This document shows, piece by piece, positions 24,927 to 35,836 of a stretch of DNA of 64,000 bases (positions within the stretch are counted from its first letter, which is position 1; every line of letters begins with the position of its first letter). A model generated the notes under the pieces. That model was not told where the DNA came from, made no database searches, and was given only the letters and a program-made list of their open reading frames with translations. The DNA comes from Hysterangium stoloniferum (lineage: Eukaryota > Basidiomycota > Agaricomycetes > Hysterangiales > Hysterangiaceae). The position numbers and the translations under genes are program-made. The stretch is from contig WHVD01000003.1 in assembly GCA_015178975.1 (NCBI GenBank), positions 868,001 through 932,000 of the forward strand, in the 5' to 3' direction.

Positions 24927-26199
24927 TTAAAACATATCAGGCTGTGGCAACAACCCTCGATTGCTATCACATTTTTCGTCATGCTCCACATGTTCTTGTT
25001 CCCTATATATTTTCCCTCTCACTATCACATTGGACTAATTCTTGTTTTCATCTGTATTATTGTTATTGTTCCATCGATATATCCTCCAGTTACATACTTA
25101 TTATCTTGCTACCCTTAGACGCAAACAACACCATTTACCACACCACTAATCTACTAGTAGGATTTTGCATCTAATAGACCATAATTCTATATAATTAACC
25201 CTGAGAATTCCGGTGCATACGCAAAACGATTCGATACCGATATAACGATTATTACGACATCGTCCTGCAGATTTTGTATAAGGTCGCTCAATATGGACGA
25301 CAATTGACTATAGAAATCTCACGCGGTTCTTCAGCTGTTGGGATAGCTAACGTAAACATGGTTACAACGACCCATTTCTGTGGCTGTGGGACGGTCCCGA
25401 ACAAAAATGGCAGCACTATCAGTGATCAAGCTGAGATAGTTTCAAGTATACCCATGAATTCACCGCTTAACATGTAGGTATAGACATTGCCTTAAATAGT
25501 ACGCCACCACCGAGATCGGAATAAGTGTGTATCATCTAGTACCTACAATCCAAGCTATCCTCCATAAGGCTAGTATAAAGCTTTTAAGTTCAGATAAATC
25601 AAAAAAAAATTGCACAGGACTTGCAAATGAAGCTGCGATAGTAACCATCTTGATATATGATCAAGGGATAACAATGCCGCATAACGACGACGACCATGAG
25701 GAATTACTCCACGCTTTGGAGAAGGACATTCAGGACGAGTGATATATGGTAACCGGACACTGTATGCCGTACGCTCAGCTGCATGAGACTGGCAACAACC
25801 AATGAGCTGAGATTATATACGAGTGGAATCATGAGCTGCAGATGACACTCGTCTGGTAAGTATCAAAAGACTTCAGTGGCGTGGCAGGGAACTGGAAAGC
25901 ATGTCTTTGTCTTTGCGTAGAACATCGATAGCTCGTAACAGTGACGATATTTTCGTCTCAACAGCTGCTAGTTACTGCGAATGATGTGCGACCCCATCGA
26001 GAAATTAGTCAACCTACTCCTCGTCAAGTCGAATAACGAGGAATGCAATATGAAGAAGAGAGCGAGCAAGACATTCGGTAATGCAGTAATTGATTATCAA
26101 GGGAATCATGACTCCCGGTCTTCAACTTTCAGCTCCGCCCAAATTTGTCTCACGGGGAGCCAAATGACGCCCCCGTTGAAATCCTCACTCTTCACCACC
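24927..26199. other. Long intergenic stretch with unassigned small frames
   Basis: No gene is recognised in 1.27 kb. Small plus-strand frames at 25274-25477 and 25527-25742 (the latter ends with an acidic HNDDDHEELLHALEKDIQDE) and good splice-like signals near 25855 (GTAAGTATC) and 25965 (CTCAACAG) hint at an unannotated transcript or a long spliced 5' leader of the next gene. I cannot join them into a convincing protein. Confidence 0.4.
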
Positions 26200-26918
26200 A
26201 TGCTCCATTCAGTCCTAGCAAAGTCACTTCGTTCTTCTCTTGTCCGTGCGGGCAGATCACCCGTAATCGTCCGCACATACCACGAAAAGGTTATTTCACA
26301 CTACGAACGGCCCCGTAATGTACCCGCAAAAGCTGCTTTGTCATATGTCTTTTTATCTGATAACCCTTTTTAGGTCGGTTCAATGCCAAAGGGTGATCAC
26401 GACGTTGGCACTGGCCTCGTCGGTGCTCCTGCGTGAGTGATCTACTCTTATTGCATATGCAAACTAGTTAACCGAGGTCATTTTTTCCAGTTGTGGAGAT
26501 GTCATGAAACTTCAGATTCGAGTAAACGAAGATGGCATCATCTCCGACGTCAAGTTCAAGACCTTTGGATGTGGTAGTGCTATTGCATCTAGCTCCTATA
26601 TGACAGAACGTGTCAAAGGCTTGTCATTAGAAGAGGCTGGAAAGATCAAGAACACCGAAATAGCCAAAGAATTAGCATTGCCGCCTGTGAAGCTACATTG
26701 CTCAAGTTGGTATTCCAGATATATGGCTAGTGCATGTAACTCAAATGATGTTTTATGCAGTGCTCGCTGAAGATGCTATTCGTTCCGCTATTCGCGACTA
26801 TCGTTCCAAACGCAGCAAATTATCCGATTCTAAGAAGGCTGGCTTTATTAATGTGACACAAAGTGTAGTTACGGGTGAGACGGTTGCTACTGCACATCCA
26901 GGCAGACAAGCTGTGTAG
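26200..26918 (+). CDS. ISU1: Iron-sulfur cluster assembly scaffold, mitochondrial
   Basis: Scaffold on which [2Fe-2S] clusters are built in the mitochondrial matrix by the Nfs1/frataxin machinery. ATG at 26200 sits in a strong CACCATG context and begins a presequence ([20 protein letters not shown]). It is followed by [67 protein letters not shown] and LPPVKLHCS. The three ligand cysteines (PACGD, FGCGSA, LHCS) and the LPPVK motif recognised by Hsp70 are all present. A frame stays open upstream to 25981, but those residues do not look like a presequence, so 26200 is preferred. The last exon encodes [17 protein letters not shown] and a somewhat extended tail ending HPGRQAV. Confidence 0.94.
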
Positions 26919-27103
26919 TTCAGTACAATGTTTTGCCTACTTTCTTGTTCTTTCTATCGCCCATTCCTCGTGTTACTGTTATGCATCACATTCTACTCTT
27001 GTATCATTACTGTTGGGTCGGACCTTGCGGGAGGATGGGCATTAAAACGTCATTACATCTAGACATTATAACAATATATGCAGTTACATCCCGTTATGCT
27101 CTG

Positions 27104-29200
27104 TTACTTTCTGCTACCCTTTTCTCCGACGAAGGAGAACGTTCCGGCACCAGCGAACCACCTCTCATTAGCTTCCTTCACACGTTGAGAGGCAGTAGCG
27201 GAGTTTGTAATTTGAAAGCCTTCAAAAACAATGAATTATTAAATACACGAATATGATGGAAACGAACAGAGCCCACCTTGTACTGGTGTCACAATCAATG
27301 AGGTGGCCGTCCCGGATGTGTGGGTCCCTGACTGTTGTGCAGCGCGAGTTAAAGCTGCTGTGCGTAGCTTGTTCGCCTTCGACAATTTTGCTGAAGATTG
27401 GAATGTGAGATGACGTCACCAAGGCGAACAACCTCAGAACTTACCACGACTCTTAGCATCTCCAGAACCCGCCCTGACCTTCCCAGTACCAACACCTATC
27501 ATGCCCAATCCCTTCGTCTGGTCGAAGGCTCCTACTTCCTCTTCGGCCTCACCAAAGGCCATCCTGTTCTGAAGCTTGCGTAGCTCAGTCTGTGCATAGG
27601 CTTCCTTGGCTTTACGAGCTCTGGTACAAACAGGTATCAACAAAATGATATAGAACATAACACCAAAATAACCTCTTTCCCCCCCTGCGCTTTTTTGGAC
27701 CATCATCTGGGATGGGAAGCGCTTTAATAACTTTAGCAGGCGGGGGAGCAGCTAGTCGATCAAGGTGTTTGTCGATCTTCTCTCGTAGTTCTTTACCATA
27801 TGAGCCTTGAAAGGTACGACTGAGATATAGTTAAATACGATGATGTACGTGTATCTCACCATCTCTTCTCCGTCGTTCTGCGTCCATTCGTGCAGCAAGT
27901 ACACATTTTGCACCCACCGTCCGTTGAGCCTTAAGCCGATATTCCGATGACGTTGACTGGATAACCTCCGATTGAAATATAAAGCCTGTGTGTCGATCTT
28001 GGGTTGCTGTTGAAAACCCGGCGGTTATCTTCTTTTGCGCACCAAGGAGCTACCACGGAGTTAGAGTTTAATAAAATATAATCAAAAATGATTACAAACA
28101 TGAACGTTACATGCAGGCATCTTTGCCAACGCAGTCAAACCACCTGCAACCCCCAGTAATTTGGCGGCAGTTGTCGGTCCAATGATAGCAGAAAGGTTCG
28201 GTGCGAGTATATTCATCCGAGAGCTCACATATGAGAAAATCTGAAAGCAGAGCTACACATGACAGCGGTGTCAAAGAATGAAACCCTACACACCTTCTTA
28301 CGCGCATCTTCCAAACGATCTGCGAGATCACATGCGTCGGATACAATTTGCCATGCCTGAGCAGTGAGCTGTTGGCCTGAAGTAGTCGTGGCCGTCACCA
28401 GTACACTCATGACAATAGCCGGTGGAAGCGCCCCAGCAAGATTGACTTTGGTTGGATCCTGTAGTTCAGGTATACGAGAAGCTAACATGAATTAATTGGT
28501 AGACAAACCTCTGAATTTCCTAGGGTTCGGACGGCACGAATATACATTGCAGCATCCGTCACGAGCTGTTCCAGTTCGGGGAATTTGGGGGCATAATGAT
28601 CTCGGATGAACTACATAATTCGAATAAAGAAAGAAAATTAATACCTTGAATGACAAAAATTAATATTCAAATAGATTTGCCTTGTGAACCACAAGAATTT
28701 CATTGTCGATATCGACTGAAAGATTGTTGGCTTGAACTATGAGTTGGTATTCTGGATTTGAATGTGTTGGTTGAGCCATTTGCTCTACCGTGCTTGGGTG
28801 GGAAATGTACTTTTCAATTTCCTGCGAACAATTTTTTAAGAATGATTATATTCTATGCATTCCAACCGAGAAGTCTCACCTTAAGAATCTCATTCATACG
28901 TCGACTGCCATCCAACTTCGCCACTTTGGTAATATCCTCAATATTACCAAGTTCCATACGTTGTACATCTTCCTTGTCCAATTCGTCCGCAGGCTTGACT
29001 CCACCTTCGAGAACGAGGCCACCTTGCCCATCCATTTCTTCATTATCTCCAGCTTCATCACCTTCCGACATGTTATCATCAGGAGATGCCTTCCTTTTCA
29101 GCGAATTAGGCTCATTTGTATTATCCCCCTGGTTGTAGTCGCCATCTTCGTCGGAAAGACCTTCTAGATCAGCTAGCAGCTCATCAGCGAGGCCACTCAT
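27104..29200 (-). CDS. PRP31: Pre-mRNA splicing factor Prp31 (U4/U6.U5 tri-snRNP)
   Basis: Binds the U4 snRNA-15.5K complex and joins U4/U6 to U5. ATG at 29200 starts an acidic N-terminus ([20 protein letters not shown]). The Nosic/Nop region follows: [94 protein letters not shown] and [18 protein letters not shown]. Then [20 protein letters not shown], and the Prp31 C-terminal region [59 protein letters not shown] and [13 protein letters not shown]. It ends [22 protein letters not shown] at 27104-27106. Domain order and length are normal. It shares a very short (96 bp) divergent promoter with the uracil phosphoribosyltransferase gene. Confidence 0.95.
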
Positions 29201-29296
29201 TATATGGGTTCAAAGCTAAGCCTGATGGCTTGGGCGCTATCTTGTGGGAAAGGAGAACGCACATATCACGCTTGATCCAGATTACTGTCATCGATA

Positions 29297-30300
29297 ATGA
29301 TTGAAGATTCAACTACAATTTCGGATAATATCCATGTCCTATCTCACCCTGTGGTAACCGCAAAACTGTCAGTTTTGCGTCAAACAACTACCTCTTCAAA
29401 AGAATTCCGTGAGGTTAGTTAAAGATTACTCTATCAGCACTTTTCGAAGTCCTTGTTGATGTCGATCAATTACAAGGGTATCAATGATTTGAGCTTCATT
29501 TTAGGCATAGAGGCGTCCCGAGACCTCAAGGAAACTTCCTTTGAAGGTGTCAGTGTTATTTGCATCGATGAAAAGTTTGTTACTTATGGATCGTAGACAA
29601 CTCCCGTCGGCGCAACGTTCAGAGGCAGGACCATTGCATCTAGTATCGGGCTCACGCCTGTTTTAAGGGCCGGACTGGGCATGGTGGATGGCATGCTCAA
29701 ACTGTTTCCCGAAGCTCGTATATATCACATCGGTCTCTTTAGAGAGAAAGTCAGCTTACAACCTGTTGAATGTATTGTTTATTTTATCTTATTACGTTAC
29801 ACTTTCCGTGTTTACATTCTTTTCACTGGATAGATTATTCTAAGTTGCCACCAAACCCGACGGTCGACTTGTGCTTTCTTCTGGACCCACTGGTTGCCAC
29901 TGGTGGCACAGCTTGTGCAGCATTAAACATGTTGATCGACTGGGGCATATCAAGTAAGATATCTTTCTTATCTGATCATCGGTCTGTCTGAGTTTCTTTT
30001 CATCATCAGTCAAAAACATCAAATTTCTCGTAGTTCTGGCTTCAAGAGTGGGCTTGGAGCACATCAAATCAGAGTTCCCTGAGCTCGAGGTCAGGACTCT
30101 TTTTTTTTTTGGTGATAATCATTTGTTTTGACATCTGGGACTTTTAGATTTGGGTAGCTGCTGTGGATGACCATTTGACCAAAGATGGTCTTATTTACCC
30201 AGGTCTCGGCGATACTGTAAGTATTCATACACGAGTTATTTGCTGGCAGTTTTATATAAATTGCATATGACAGGGCGATCGCCTGTTCCACACGAACTAA
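29297..30300 (+). CDS. FUR1: Uracil phosphoribosyltransferase
   Basis: Pyrimidine salvage: uracil + PRPP gives UMP + pyrophosphate; cytosolic. ATG at 29297 gives MIEDSTTISDNIHVLSHPVV then LRQTTTSSKEFRE. Later exons: TPVGATFRG, SSIGLTPVLRAGLGMVDGML, PEARIYHIGLFREKVSLQPV, EYYSKLPPNPTVDLCFLLDP, the PRPP-binding loop LLDPLVATGGTACAALNML, and KDGLIYPGLGDTGDRLFHTN ending in TAA at 30298-30300. The glycine-rich C-terminus is the uracil-binding signature. About 220 residues and about six short introns. Convergent with RRP8, with 137 bp between stops. Confidence 0.95.
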
Positions 30301-30437
30301 TATTAAAGGCTGTTCTTTCTTGGATTGTAATACTAGTTCGCATCGTAATATAGAATTTATTGTTTCATTTAATTTCAGAGGTGCAAGCCGAACTTTATTA
30401 GAAAACAACATTCCCTTAATATCCCTGTAATCTACGA

Positions 30438-31822
30438 TTATCTGCGTTTATACTCGCACGGCTTCAACACATCATGTTGTGCACGAAGCTGGTCCCACTT
30501 TTGTGGAGATAAAGTGGGGCGGCTTACTTTCTGAAACTCGAAGAGCGTGAAGTGGGTGTTTGCAACATCCTGTACCGTCACAGATTGTTAGGCAATGCAA
30601 GTATGAGACATAAAATATTTCACCTTAGACTTTAGCATAAAGCCAAGATGACTGACTATGTCGACAAATTGATCGATATTCACAAGGCGGCTGGCCACCT
30701 CAGCAATCTTTAATTCACCTCTAGACAAGCACATTTAATGATCGAGTTCAGCAGTATAGATAGGATTGTTATACCGGGGTTTAAGAATGCGCCAGCTTTC
30801 TCGAATACATTTAATCCAATCTAAGCTCATTAGACTGAGAGCGCAGATGCACACATCAACAATCTGTCCTTCGTTTGAACCTTCCGAACCTGGTAATGGG
30901 ATCCGTTGGCACACATCTGCTTCAAGGATATACGGGCCAGTCCGGACGAGGTCATATGAAAGCACTGTGTATCCTTTGGGAACAAGGGTACGGGCCAACG
31001 CTGCGTCACCACATCCTAAATCAGCGATTACAGTGCCTTTGGGATATGAAGCCAGGACAGAAATATAATGGTCGACTGGATTGTGCGGCCAAGAGAGAAC
31101 CTGCTGCCGAAAGCCCGAATGATACTGGGGAAGTTGATGCGGTTGTCAGTAAGCACATGAAGATATCCAAGTTGCCCACCTCTTCAAAGATTTTTGGATC
31201 ATCTTGGATCATCTTGTGTCCTTCAGTACTGCTAGTGGTATATAAAACTTGATTTATCCATCTACAGAATATAAATCGGATAAGAGAGACAGATTACTTC
31301 ATAAAAGTATCCGTGCCTGAAGCGAGCCCCATCCAAGTTATCCTTCATGCTGGATTGCAGTGAAGTCAGACCAACGACGTTACTCTTCGGGTTAGCCAGT
31401 TTTTTGTGTTTCTTAGAGCTGACCGCATTGGTTGGGGGTGCTGAGTGCGAGTCTTTGTTTTTAGCTCGGTTTGACGGAGTTGTGTCTTTGGGGCTGCCAA
31501 CAGCTTCTGCTCTGTTCAGACTGGGAGCAGCCTTTTCAACCGGTTGAATGCGCTTAGGTCCAGCAGTACGAGTACCCGCTACAAGAAGGCTGTCGTTGTG
31601 CTTTCGTCCCTGTTTTTTCGTTTTCTTCGGTCTTGTTTTTGCGTCTAACTTGAAACCTCCCTTGTCTACCATATGCATGAGGCTATCAATGTTAATTTGG
31701 GCAGAATGAACATTGTTAGCTTCAGCTTGTACGGCGGGTCTCTTCCGCTTTCTAGACGTTTGTGATGTCGTTACGACCGTCTGGGAGGGGACATCCCAAT
31801 CTTTAACTTGGAAGAGAGACAT
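30438..31822 (-). CDS. RRP8: Rrp8-type 25S rRNA adenine-N1 methyltransferase
   Basis: Nucleolar SAM-dependent methyltransferase that makes m1A in large-subunit rRNA. ATG at 31822 opens a long basic, low-complexity N-terminus (MSLFQVKDWDVPSQTVVTTS, KKTKKQGRKHND, SKKHKKLANPKSN), followed by LQSSMKDNLDGARFR. The catalytic part has INQVLYTTSSTEGHKMIQDD, HSGFRQQVLSWPHNPVDHYI, the SAM motif VIADLGCGDAALARTLV, CICALSLMSLDWIKCIRESW and VASRLVNIDQFVDIVSHLGF. It ends with the family tail LKPCEYKRR (TAA at 30438-30440). Intron positions were located from frame changes. The identity is clear from the tail plus the SAM motif. Confidence 0.93.
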
Positions 31823-31861
31823 AAGTTGTAGACGTTATAAATAGACCAATTTTGCTTGCAT

Positions 31862-31878
31862 TCACGTGACGAAGTCTT
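31862..31878. promoter_or_regulatory. CACGTG site, copy 1 (RRP8-proximal)
   Basis: TCACGTGACGAAGTCTT, a palindromic E-box core with a 3' extension, identical over 17 bp to a second copy at 32203-32219. In yeast, TCACGTG is the Cbf1/Met4 site of sulfur-assimilation genes; here it lies between RRP8 and the sulfite reductase gene. It sits directly next to a run of 21 T (31877-31897). Confidence 0.6.
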
Positions 31879-32202
31879 TTTTTTTTTTTTTTTTTTTGTT
31901 ATATTTGTATCCCGCTTCAAGCAACAATGGCTAACTGCGGCTAGGGGGTGGAAAGGCCCCCAGAGAAACTATGCTACGGTGGTAAGACGTTCCGAGTGAG
32001 CTTCGTGGCTACGATGGATTTTAGAGGGCTCGAGTCAGGGTGGGGACGGTGAAAGTCGGCGTACGGAGTTAGATGTAGCTAGAAAGAGAAAAAGAGAAAG
32101 AAGACCAAGAAAGGGATATGTACATTGGCCATGGCGTTCAGGGACGATCTGTTGTGGAGGGATTGTGGGAGAGGTGTGGGGCGAGCGGGGGAGTCGGCGT
32201 CG

Positions 32203-32219
32203 TCACGTGACGAAGTCTT
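32203..32219. promoter_or_regulatory. CACGTG site, copy 2 (sulfite reductase-proximal)
   Basis: Second exact 17-bp copy of TCACGTGACGAAGTCTT, about 107 bp upstream of the chosen sulfite reductase ATG at 32326. A Cbf1-like bHLH site is expected for a MET gene. The site would be inside coding sequence if translation began at the upstream in-frame ATG (32131), which argues for the downstream start. Confidence 0.6.
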
Positions 32220-32325
32220 GACAAGTATTGCGCGATGTGAGAAGTCCGAATTACTTTTATCTCACCTTGTCATCCACCACTCAAGCTTGATAGTAAGAGT
32301 CTTTTGTATCGACATAAAGCTCGGA

Positions 32326-35300
32326 ATGTCTCAAGTGAGTGATATCAGTAATTCATTTCAAAAATTGCACAGGTTAATAGGCCACCAGGCATCAACTTTG
32401 CTGGAAAAATTCAAAAAAAATGATGTTGTGGATGTTGCTGCTTCATCAGTCATAGAAAGCATTTCCTCACAATCCAGTAATATCGTTTTTTTGTATAATT
32501 TGGCCGTGGAGTCGGGATTCGGCGCTTTGACAAAGGAATGGTCGACATTAGACCAAAACTCAGCCAGAGTCATCCTCCTCCAGACCCGCATTGGTGCTGG
32601 GTTGACCTTAGTTGGTCGATTGTCAGAAGGGACGAGCCAAGATGGTCATAGGTCCTTGCCGTTGACTGCATATACCAGTCCATCTGGTCTGGCGCAGATG
32701 GCGCCTGCTTTAGACATCCTTCCCAAGCCGACATCTTCGAGACGGCTGGTTATTCAAGTTGCCAGTATCACATCTGTTGGACCTGACCTCCTTCTTTCGC
32801 CTACTCTGGGACCTCTTTCCGTCTCATTATTCTCCTTGCCGGAGACTTTCACGGTGTTATTATCCTCAACCCCGCAAGAATCTATCGACCTCGCTACTGT
32901 CGCTTACAGACTGCCAAACAGTCATGTTGTGCATATATTTGATTATCATGGTTCTGCGCGGGAGATAACGCGCGTGCAGTTTTCACCAGTGGCGTCTAGT
33001 ACCAACTCTTCCGTGCAAGAAGCGTTGGCCCAGTTGAAATATTCCTTCTTTGATTATGCAGGCGACAAGGACGCTCATACGGTTCTTGTCATGCTCAATA
33101 GCCCGCTCGCCAATATAGCCAACGCATTCGGTCACAGGATACCTGGATTTGGTGTGCTAGTTGTTCGTGTACTTCGACCTTGGGACGAAAAGGCACTTCG
33201 TCATGCATTGCCGAAGACAGTCAGAAATATTCATGTAATGGAAGATGTTCCTACAGAGACTGTCCGGGGCGGATTATTCAATGATGTCTTCTCGACGCTT
33301 TTCGATCCTAATTCGCCGGATGTGACGACGTTCCAGACTCACCGAAATATCCCCGCGAAGACACAGAAATATTTCTCAACACCCGATGCATTCCCGTCGT
33401 TCATTTCAAGCCTTCTGTTGCCATCCGCCCTGCCGTTAGTGCCTTTTAAACCAATAACGTCGCCGGCTTCCAAGAAGCTCCTATTCTTGTCTGCTGTTGA
33501 TTCCAGTACAGCGAGCCTTCCTGCTCTTATTAGCAAAATGTTCTTATCGCATCGTAGCATCAAAACACGTCATTTGTCTGCATTTGATGCGTATTCCAAG
33601 GTTGGGGGGGTTTCGGCGGACCGCATTATACTGTCAGCCGAGTCTGATGGCAATGGCGACATACCTGTTTCATTTTTGCTTCCGTTGGATCCAGCGGTTC
33701 CAGAGGACACGGAGGGTACAGCAGACTTCGTTGGTATTCTCGAGCCAGCCCTCTTGAAAACTCATTCCATCTTGAAGTATGCGCGCCCTAATGCGCCAAT
33801 TTTGGTGTGCACGAATTGGACATCCGCGGAACTCATATCCAATGTTGCACCACAGGCTTTAGAACATATCCGGAGTCGTTCCTTGAAGGTATATACTCTC
33901 GACGTGAAAGGGGTGGCCGCGCAGTTGCTCCCGAATGCTCAGAGTTCGAACAAAGATGTCCTTGAAGCGGTCATTGGCTATATTGCATTTATGAGACTAT
34001 ATATCGGTGGAGGTTCAGCAAGTATTAAATCCGTTGAGCAGCTGGCACGTTCCGCGTTTGGTTCTTTTGTGGAAGGAATCGATATAGGTGTCGTTTGCGC
34101 CAAGGCTTGGGATGCTCTAATATTCCTACTCTTGCCCTCCAGCGAGGGTGATTCTATAGAGGCGAAAGCTGTTTCACTCAACGAGTTTGGCTTCAACACG
34201 GTGGAGCCAATTGGTTGTGAAAGTCTTGTAGATGTGACCATTCCTAAGGTTAGCACTTGGCATGATGCGGCTAAACATATTATTTTCCGCGAGGCATTTG
34301 CGCCTCCGCCGCCAACACCGTCTTCAGACGAATCCGAGACACATGTTCAGACGGCAGCACTCAGACCTGATGTTCCAGAGCGCACTTTCCTCGTGACTAC
34401 AACGGTAAATCGCCGCCTCACGCCTAAGGAGTACGACCGCAACGTCTTTCACCTTGAATTTAACACTCAAGGAACTGGTCTCAAGTATGCGATTGGTGAG
34501 GCCTTGGGTGTGCACGGATGGAATGACACTGATGAGATCTCGGACTTCTGCCGCTGGTATGGGGTAGACCCCAACCAGCTTATCATCCTCCCTGCCCCTG
34601 GTAGAGAGGTTGGAGGGACAAAGCTGATGCATACGAGAACCATATTCCAGGCTTTGCAACAGCAGGTTGACATCTTCGGCAAGCCACCCAAGTCATTTTA
34701 TGCGGCGCTCTCGAAATATGCACAGAAACGGACTGAGAAGATGGCCCTCTATTTCATTTCATCTCCGGAAGGCTCATCGACGTTCAAGAAGCTATCGGAA
34801 AAAGACACGGTATCTTTCGTTGATGTTCTGAGATTATACCCCAGTGCTAGGCCTCCAATTGCTGAATTGTGTGACCTTGTTGGCGATATCAGTCCAAGGC
34901 ATTATAGTATTGCAAGCTCCCAGGCAGCGGTTGGTGACCGTGTAGATTTGTTAGTAGTCACTGTTGATTGGGTGACGCCTAGCGGTGAGCATGGTTCAAT
35001 AGAATGTCTAAGATATGCATTTCTCAACTCTGAGCCTAGGCGCACCAAGATATGGTCAATGCACACGCTATTTGGCTAATTTGAAGGTTGGTCAGCGCGT
35101 CACTGTATCAATCAAGCCTAGTGTAATGAAGGTAAGAAGATCGCTTGCAGATCCAAGAACTCTCTGGAAGCTAACACATGAGTGATAGTTACCGCCGAAT
35201 CCGTTACAACCCATTATCATGGCTGGCCTTGGTACAGGGTGAGTAGGCGACTTCTTTAAACATACATATGTTAATCTGTTCCAACGTAGCGCCGCGCCTT

Positions 35301-35766
35301 TCCGCGCCTTCATGCAGCACCGCGCGTGGCTGGCTTCGCAGAATATCCCCGTCGGCCCATTGTTGTACTATTTCGGTTCTCGTCACCGCTCACAAGAGTA
35401 CCTTTATGGTGAAGAAATCGAGGCGTTCATTGCCGACAACGTCATTACCCATTGTGGATTGGCCTTCTCCCGTGATGGAAAGAAAAAGGTGTATATACAG
35501 CATAAAATGCTGGAGGATGCCGAGATGCTGGTGAAACACCTGAGCGGTGAAAATGGCGTGTTCTACCTATGCGGACCAACTTGGCCAGTACCAGATGTAT
35601 ACAAAGCCCTGGTCGATGCGTTGGTGAAATATGTAGGTAAGACCGAGGAAGAGGCTGGCGAATATTTGGAAAGTCTGAAGGAAGAGGAACGATATGTGCT
35701 TGAGGTATTTTCACCCTTTTTATTTTTCAGATGTTTGTTGTTAATCACCCAAAACAGGTATATTAA
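32326..35766 (+). CDS. MET10: Sulfite reductase [NADPH], flavoprotein (alpha) subunit
   Basis: Passes electrons from NADPH through FAD/FMN to the Met5-type subunit that reduces sulfite to sulfide, for Cys/Met synthesis. The long first exon encodes a pyruvate-ferredoxin-oxidoreductase-like N-terminal half, as in yeast Met10. The FAD/NADPH reductase module follows: RTFLVTTTVNRRLTPKEYDR, YAIGEALGVHGWND, DISPRHYSIASSQ (FAD), APRYGQCTRYLANLKVGQRV, LQPIIMAGLGTGAAPFRAF (NADPH), GPLLYYFGSRHRSQEYLYGE, VYIQHKMLED and GVFYLCGPTWPVPD. It ends ERYVLEVY (TAA at 35764-35766). The last intron leaves only V-Y-stop in the final exon. ATG 32326 (MSQVSDISNSFQKLHRLIG) was preferred to the in-frame upstream ATG at 32131, because that leader is unlike the family and contains the CACGTG site. 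About 1,060 residues. Confidence 0.94.
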
Positions 35767-35836
35767 GTCCATGGCTGTGTGTAGAGTAGAATATTAGATA
35801 TAGGTCGTATCAGGGAGACGACGTCAATAGCACAGT

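Noticed and set aside
25981..26199. In-frame N-terminal extension of ISU1
   Set aside because: The sequence is not a presequence, while [20 protein letters not shown] at 26200 is, with a strong start context.
32131..32325. Upstream in-frame ATG adding about 65 residues to sulfite reductase
   Set aside because: The leader is unlike the family, contains the CACGTG promoter site, and the downstream ATG at 32326 starts family-like sequence.
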